From: Betaproteobacteria bacterium
GTDB lineage: Bacteria > Pseudomonadota > Gammaproteobacteria > Burkholderiales > SG8-41
DNA: 25,033 nucleotides
Assembly (NCBI GenBank): GCA_029863175.1
Contig: JAOTVX010000046.1
Span: forward strand, 1 to 25,033
Direction of reading: 5' to 3'
The position numbers and the translations under genes were made by a program. Numbering within the stretch: the stretch's first letter is position 1; each line of letters begins with the position of its first letter. Below, one piece after another: positions 22,131 through 25,033 of the stretch. Below the pieces are notes generated by a model that saw nothing but the letters and a program-made list of their open reading frames with translations, was not told the origin of the DNA and did no database searches.

Positions 22131-23412
22131 GCCTTTCGAGAATCATGCGGGCAGCTGCAACGCCGCTTCGTACGGCGGCCTCAAGTGTGGCCGGGTAGTC
22201 ATTCGTAACATAGTCGCCAGCCAGAAAAAAATCACGAAGCGGCGTCGCGGCTGGCGGTCTCTCGAGACTCGGTTTGCAAGCGAAGGTCGCCCGTTTTTCC
22301 GCTATCACGCGGTGCCACAATGGGGCCGGCATCGGGCCGAGCTGCTGTTGCAGTTCCTGATAGCACAACTGTGCCAACTCGTGATGGGGAAGTGACTCAT
22401 GCGCCCCCTCCGCGCTGATGACGAGTCCGATCACGCCGTGCTGGCCGCAGAGCGCACCGCGGTCGAATGCCCACTGCAAGAAGTCACTGTCGAATCCCAG
22501 CATGGGGGTGCTCAGGTGGACATGCTCGGGAAAGCCGAGGTAAACGGAATAGATCGGCTGGTAAGTCATGCGGTCGATCGTCTCTGTAATCTCGGCGAGC
22601 GCGGTGATCCCGACCAGGAACGCGTTGACGCGATAAGGCGGCAGGGCGCAGATCACGTGGGTGAAGGCGTGCCTGCCGCTCGCGGTCGCGACCATGTAAC
22701 CGCCGTCATCGGAGTCGATTGCCGTCACGCGCTCACCGGTGAAGACGTGCCCCCCGCGCGCTTCCACATACCGGGCCGCAGGCTCGGGAAACAGGGCTGA
22801 GAGGTCGACGCGCGGCAGCAGGAGATCGCTCGCCCCGCGCTTTGCGCCGAGGCCATCGCGCAGCACGTGCAGAAATACCTGCGCGGAGGCCACCTCGGGC
22901 GCGGTGTTGAGTGCGGATATGCACAGCGGGCGCCACAGCAGATGGCGTGCGCGACCCTTCTGCTGCTCCTGGTCGAGGAGTTCGGCGACGCTCACGTCGT
23001 GCGTCAACCGGTAATCACGGCGGCGCATGCGCAGCATGAATCGCAGCGCGCCCAGGCGCTCGCCCAGCGCGAGGCCGCGTGATGCGAGTAGCGCGGTAAG
23101 CAGATGCAGCGGAGCTGGCAAATTTGCTGCTTTGAGAAAAAGCTGATCCTGTATCTGCCACGTCAGCGGCGTTCGAAGCAACAGACGCGCCGGGTCTTCA
23201 CCGACGAGTTCAACCAGCCGCAGCAGTTCGGAATAAGCGCCGATCAGAACGTGCAGGCCGTTATCGAGTGCCAAGCCGCAATGCTCGACTCGGCGCGCGC
23301 GGCCGCCCAGCGTCCGGGCGGCCTCGAACACGGTAATTGGAACGCGGCGCTCAGCGAGCGTTGCAGCGGCAGCCATACCGGCGTAGCCGCCGCCGATCAC
23401 GGCCACTTTCAT
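22120..23412 (-). CDS. hpnE: Hydroxysqualene dehydroxylase HpnE
   Basis: 430 aa FAD-dependent amine-oxidase-like protein. HpnE makes squalene from hydroxysqualene in the bacterial HpnCDE route, the entry to hopanoids. Dinucleotide-binding GGGYAGMAAA (from residue 7), EAARTLGGRARR, DNGLHVLIGAY, the LLWRPLCISALNT segment, ICALPPYRV and the C-terminal FLAGDYVTNDYPATLEAAVRSG are all family-typical. It follows a PrpF-like gene by 34 bp on the same strand; hpnC and hpnD are not in the window. The ATG has only weak ribosome-binding context. The last codons and stop come from a heptad repeat. Confidence 0.93.
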   Translation of the reverse strand: MKVAVIGGGYAGMAAAATLAERRVPITVFEAARTLGGRARRVEHCGLALDNGLHVLIGAYSELLRLVELVGEDPARLLLRTPLTWQIQDQLFLKAANLPAPLHLLTALLASRGLALGERLGALRFMLRMRRRDYRLTHDVSVAELLDQEQQKGRARHLLWRPLCISALNTAPEVASAQVFLHVLRDGLGAKRGASDLLLPRVDLSALFPEPAARYVEARGGHVFTGERVTAIDSDDGGYMVATASGRHAFTHVICALPPYRVNAFLVGITALAEITETIDRMTYQPIYSVYLGFPEHVHLSTPMLGFDSDFLQWAFDRGALCGQHGVIGLVISAEGAHESLPHHELAQLCYQELQQQLGPMPAPLWHRVIAEKRATFACKPSLERPPAATPLRDFFLAGDYVTNDYPATLEAAVRSGVAAARMILERRDS

Positions 23413-23446
23413 GAGGAAGCGGTCAGGGCCCGCCGCGGAGGGCAGT

Positions 23447-24583
23447 CTACGCGGGGACGGTGGTCAGTGTGCGCGCTGCAGGCTCGTCCGTCTGCCACGA
23501 TCCTGGCCATACGCTTGCGGGGATACAAACATGCCCCTCGAACACGCGGCGCGCAGTGCGGACCAGCGCGGCGCGGCGCATCACCGGCTCGGATTCCGAG
23601 AGGAGGACGTCCAGATCGATGGCGATCATGCCCGAAGGGTGTTCGATTTTCATTATCCCCTGTGGCGCGGGCGGAAGCTCGACCAGACGCGTTGCGACGG
23701 TGCCTGGAATGGTGCAGGCTGACGCCACGCAAACGGTTCCGGTTACCGCATGCGCTTTGTGGCACGCATAGGGCACGAAGTAGCGCGAGGTAATGGTGCC
23801 GCCCTTGCGCGGCCGGGAGAGTAGCCCGATCTTCGGCACGACAAGCTGGGATACATCGCCCATCCCCATCAGCACGCCGGCCTTGCGGCGGATCGCCTCC
23901 ATGCGCGCCATGAGTTCCTTGTCCGCGTCCAGCTCGTTTGCCGTCTCGTGCCCGGTCTTGCCGAGTTGCTCGGCCGGCATCAGGACCATGGGCATCGCGA
24001 CGTCGACGCAGCTCACGTCGATGCCGTCGATGACGTCGAGCGGCTTGCCGGTCGGCAGCAGCTTGCCGGTGACGGCGCCGATCGCGCTCTTGAAATTCAG
24101 CTTCACCGGCGCAGCGGTCCCGGGCACGCCGTCAATGGCGGTGTCGCCGGCGTAGGTGACCCTCCCGTTCGGCGTTTGCACGATCGATTCGACCAGCGCT
24201 TGCGTATTGACGTTGAAGATGCCAACCGTCGTTTCCGGATCGCGCGCGGGCACCAGGCCCGACTCAATCGCAAACGGGCCGACCGCGACCAGCATGTTGC
24301 CGCAATTGGGCCTGGTGTCGACCAGACGATCGTTAATCAGCACCTGGGCGAACAGGTAATCCACGTCGGCGTCGGGATTCTTCGATTTGCTGATGATGGC
24401 GACCTTGCTCGTGAGCGGGTTCGCGCCGCCGATGCCGTCGACCTGGTATTCGTGCGGGGAGCCCATCACCGCGAGAAGCACGTCGGCGCGCGCTTCGGGA
24501 GTTTCGGGCAGGTCAGAGGCGAGAAAAAAGGGGCCGCGCGACGTGCCCCCGCGCATGATTACACACGGAATTTTTGTCTGCAT
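23447..24583 (-). CDS. PrpF/4-oxalomesaconate tautomerase-like protein
   Basis: 378 aa, DUF/PrpF fold. The N-terminus KIPCVIMRGGTSRGPFFLASDLP matches GalD (4-oxalomesaconate tautomerase) and PrpF (aconitate isomerase). DTRPNCGNM carries Cys94, the segment VDGIGGANPLTSKVAI is present, and GMGD and AHAVTGTVCVASA sit in the second half. These enzymes move double bonds in tricarboxylic or dicarboxylic acids. GalD versus PrpF cannot be decided here: neither methylcitrate nor gallate/protocatechuate genes flank it. AGGAGA lies 8 nt before the ATG and a TATAAT precedes it. It heads a likely two-gene transcript with hpnE, an unusual pairing. Confidence 0.88.
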   Translation of the reverse strand: MQTKIPCVIMRGGTSRGPFFLASDLPETPEARADVLLAVMGSPHEYQVDGIGGANPLTSKVAIISKSKNPDADVDYLFAQVLINDRLVDTRPNCGNMLVAVGPFAIESGLVPARDPETTVGIFNVNTQALVESIVQTPNGRVTYAGDTAIDGVPGTAAPVKLNFKSAIGAVTGKLLPTGKPLDVIDGIDVSCVDVAMPMVLMPAEQLGKTGHETANELDADKELMARMEAIRRKAGVLMGMGDVSQLVVPKIGLLSRPRKGGTITSRYFVPYACHKAHAVTGTVCVASACTIPGTVATRLVELPPAPQGIMKIEHPSGMIAIDLDVLLSESEPVMRRAALVRTARRVFEGHVCIPASVWPGSWQTDEPAARTLTTVPA

Positions 24584-24610
24584 ATCAGATGTCTCCTACC
24601 AGGGCCGTCA

Positions 24611-24616
24611 ATTATA
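24611..24616 (-). promoter_or_regulatory. Perfect -10 box for the PrpF-like gene
   Basis: Minus strand TATAAT (plus attata, 24611-24616) lies 27 bp before the ATG at 24583. The best -35-like word, TTGGGC, is 20 bp further up. Assigned by eye. Confidence 0.45.
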
Positions 24617-24645
24617 CGCCGGCCAATTTCCTGCCGCCCAATAGC

Positions 24646-24807
24646 GTGACCAGTGTGACTCGTGAGTCGAGGTTCGATTCGCCGATAAACTCCGGAATGG
24701 GGCCACCCAGGCGCTAAACAAAAAAAGAATAATTGAACCGCCGAGCACGCCGAGAGAAACAAACCATTATTTACGCTTTACGGATGTTGGTCTCATCACC
24801 CATCACC
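24646..24807. repeat. Heptad and CCGCCGAG-type repeat pair
   Basis: GTGACCA, GTGACTC, GTGAGTC (24646-24668, with 2 extra bases after the first) lie left of GAACCGCCGAGCACGCCGAG (from 24735), and reverse-type CATCACC twice (24794-24807) lies right. Same order as at 9152-9368 and 18949-19351. Confidence 0.6.
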
Positions 24808-24813
24808 GGCCAA

Positions 24814-25027
24814 GTCTCAGCGATCGTCCAACACTCGTGTCTCAGCGATCGTCCAACACCCTGGTGTGACTAAGCAAAGCATTGAATAACGGGATTGGAC
24901 CAAAGACATCATGTTCTCCCTCTACAAAACTGGTTTCACCGTTTTCAGCTTCATCGACAGAGCCGTTCGACGATCGCTGAGACTCGGACACGTCAACGTC
25001 AAAAAACTGTTGGACGATCGCTGAGAC
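24814..25027. mobile_element. Possible short element with 20-bp inverted repeats, at window edge
   Basis: GTCTCAGCGATCGTCCAACA occurs at 24814-24833 and again at 24839-24858. Its reverse complement is at 25008-25027, with a diverged reverse copy near 24964-24983. The stretch between is AT-richer than the surrounding DNA. A 37-codon ORF (ATG 24911, TGA 25022-25024) fills the centre but has no clear ribosome-binding site. It could be a MITE-like element or the first part of a larger insertion that continues beyond the window. No target duplication is visible and no transposase is seen. Confidence 0.4.
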
Positions 25028-25033
25028 TCGCCC

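Noticed and set aside
24814..25027. A short CRISPR array at the right edge
   Set aside because: Only two direct copies with a 4-5 bp gap, the others are inverted; no spacers of normal size and no cas genes.

Overview
The window is GC-rich chromosomal DNA from a pseudomonadotan, most likely a gammaproteobacterium or a close betaproteobacterial relative. This rests on an E. coli-style long FadE, an OmpP1/FadL porin, a YciA-type thioesterase, ETF-ubiquinone oxidoreductase and an HpnE-type hopanoid enzyme. Most of it is a fatty-acid degradation island. No rRNA, tRNA or CRISPR array was recognised.

Layout. Positions 148-2683 (minus strand) hold a small acidic protein with a perfect Shine-Dalgarno, a repeat-filled gap, and two translationally coupled lipoproteins. 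Positions 3137-6367 (minus) hold a MalT-like ATPase/TPR/BTAD regulator split by one in-frame TAG. Divergent from it, 6655-18933 (plus) encodes fadE, an enoyl-CoA hydratase/isomerase, an HSDL2-like SDR, a long-chain acyl-CoA synthetase, an acyl-CoA thioesterase, FadL, a FadN-type 3-hydroxyacyl-CoA dehydrogenase/enoyl-CoA hydratase and a thiolase. Positions 19377-21956 (minus) hold ETF-QO followed by a degenerate EAL protein. Positions 22120-24583 (minus) hold a PrpF/GalD-like isomerase followed by hpnE. The right edge (24814-25027) carries a short element with 20-bp inverted repeats.

How the genes fit together. FadL imports long-chain fatty acids and the synthetase activates them. FadE makes the first double bond, the FadN-type protein hydrates and oxidises, and thiolase cleaves. 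ETF-QO passes acyl-CoA dehydrogenase electrons to quinone. The thioesterase, the isomerase-like crotonase and the SDR are accessory. The divergent regulator is the obvious candidate controller.

Three features go beyond ordinary annotation. First, three-fold 11-bp direct repeats (GTAA core in gene orientation) lie upstream of both the 71-aa gene and the lipoprotein pair, with a two-copy version upstream of fadE. This is the spacing expected of OmpR/SARP-type regulators, and a BTAD regulator is encoded here. Second, many intergenic gaps contain 7-bp-period arrays in inverted pairs, often enclosing CCGCCAAG-type repeats and sometimes supplying stop codons. Third, perfect 12-15 bp hairpins lie inside or across the stop codons of the FadN-type and thiolase genes.
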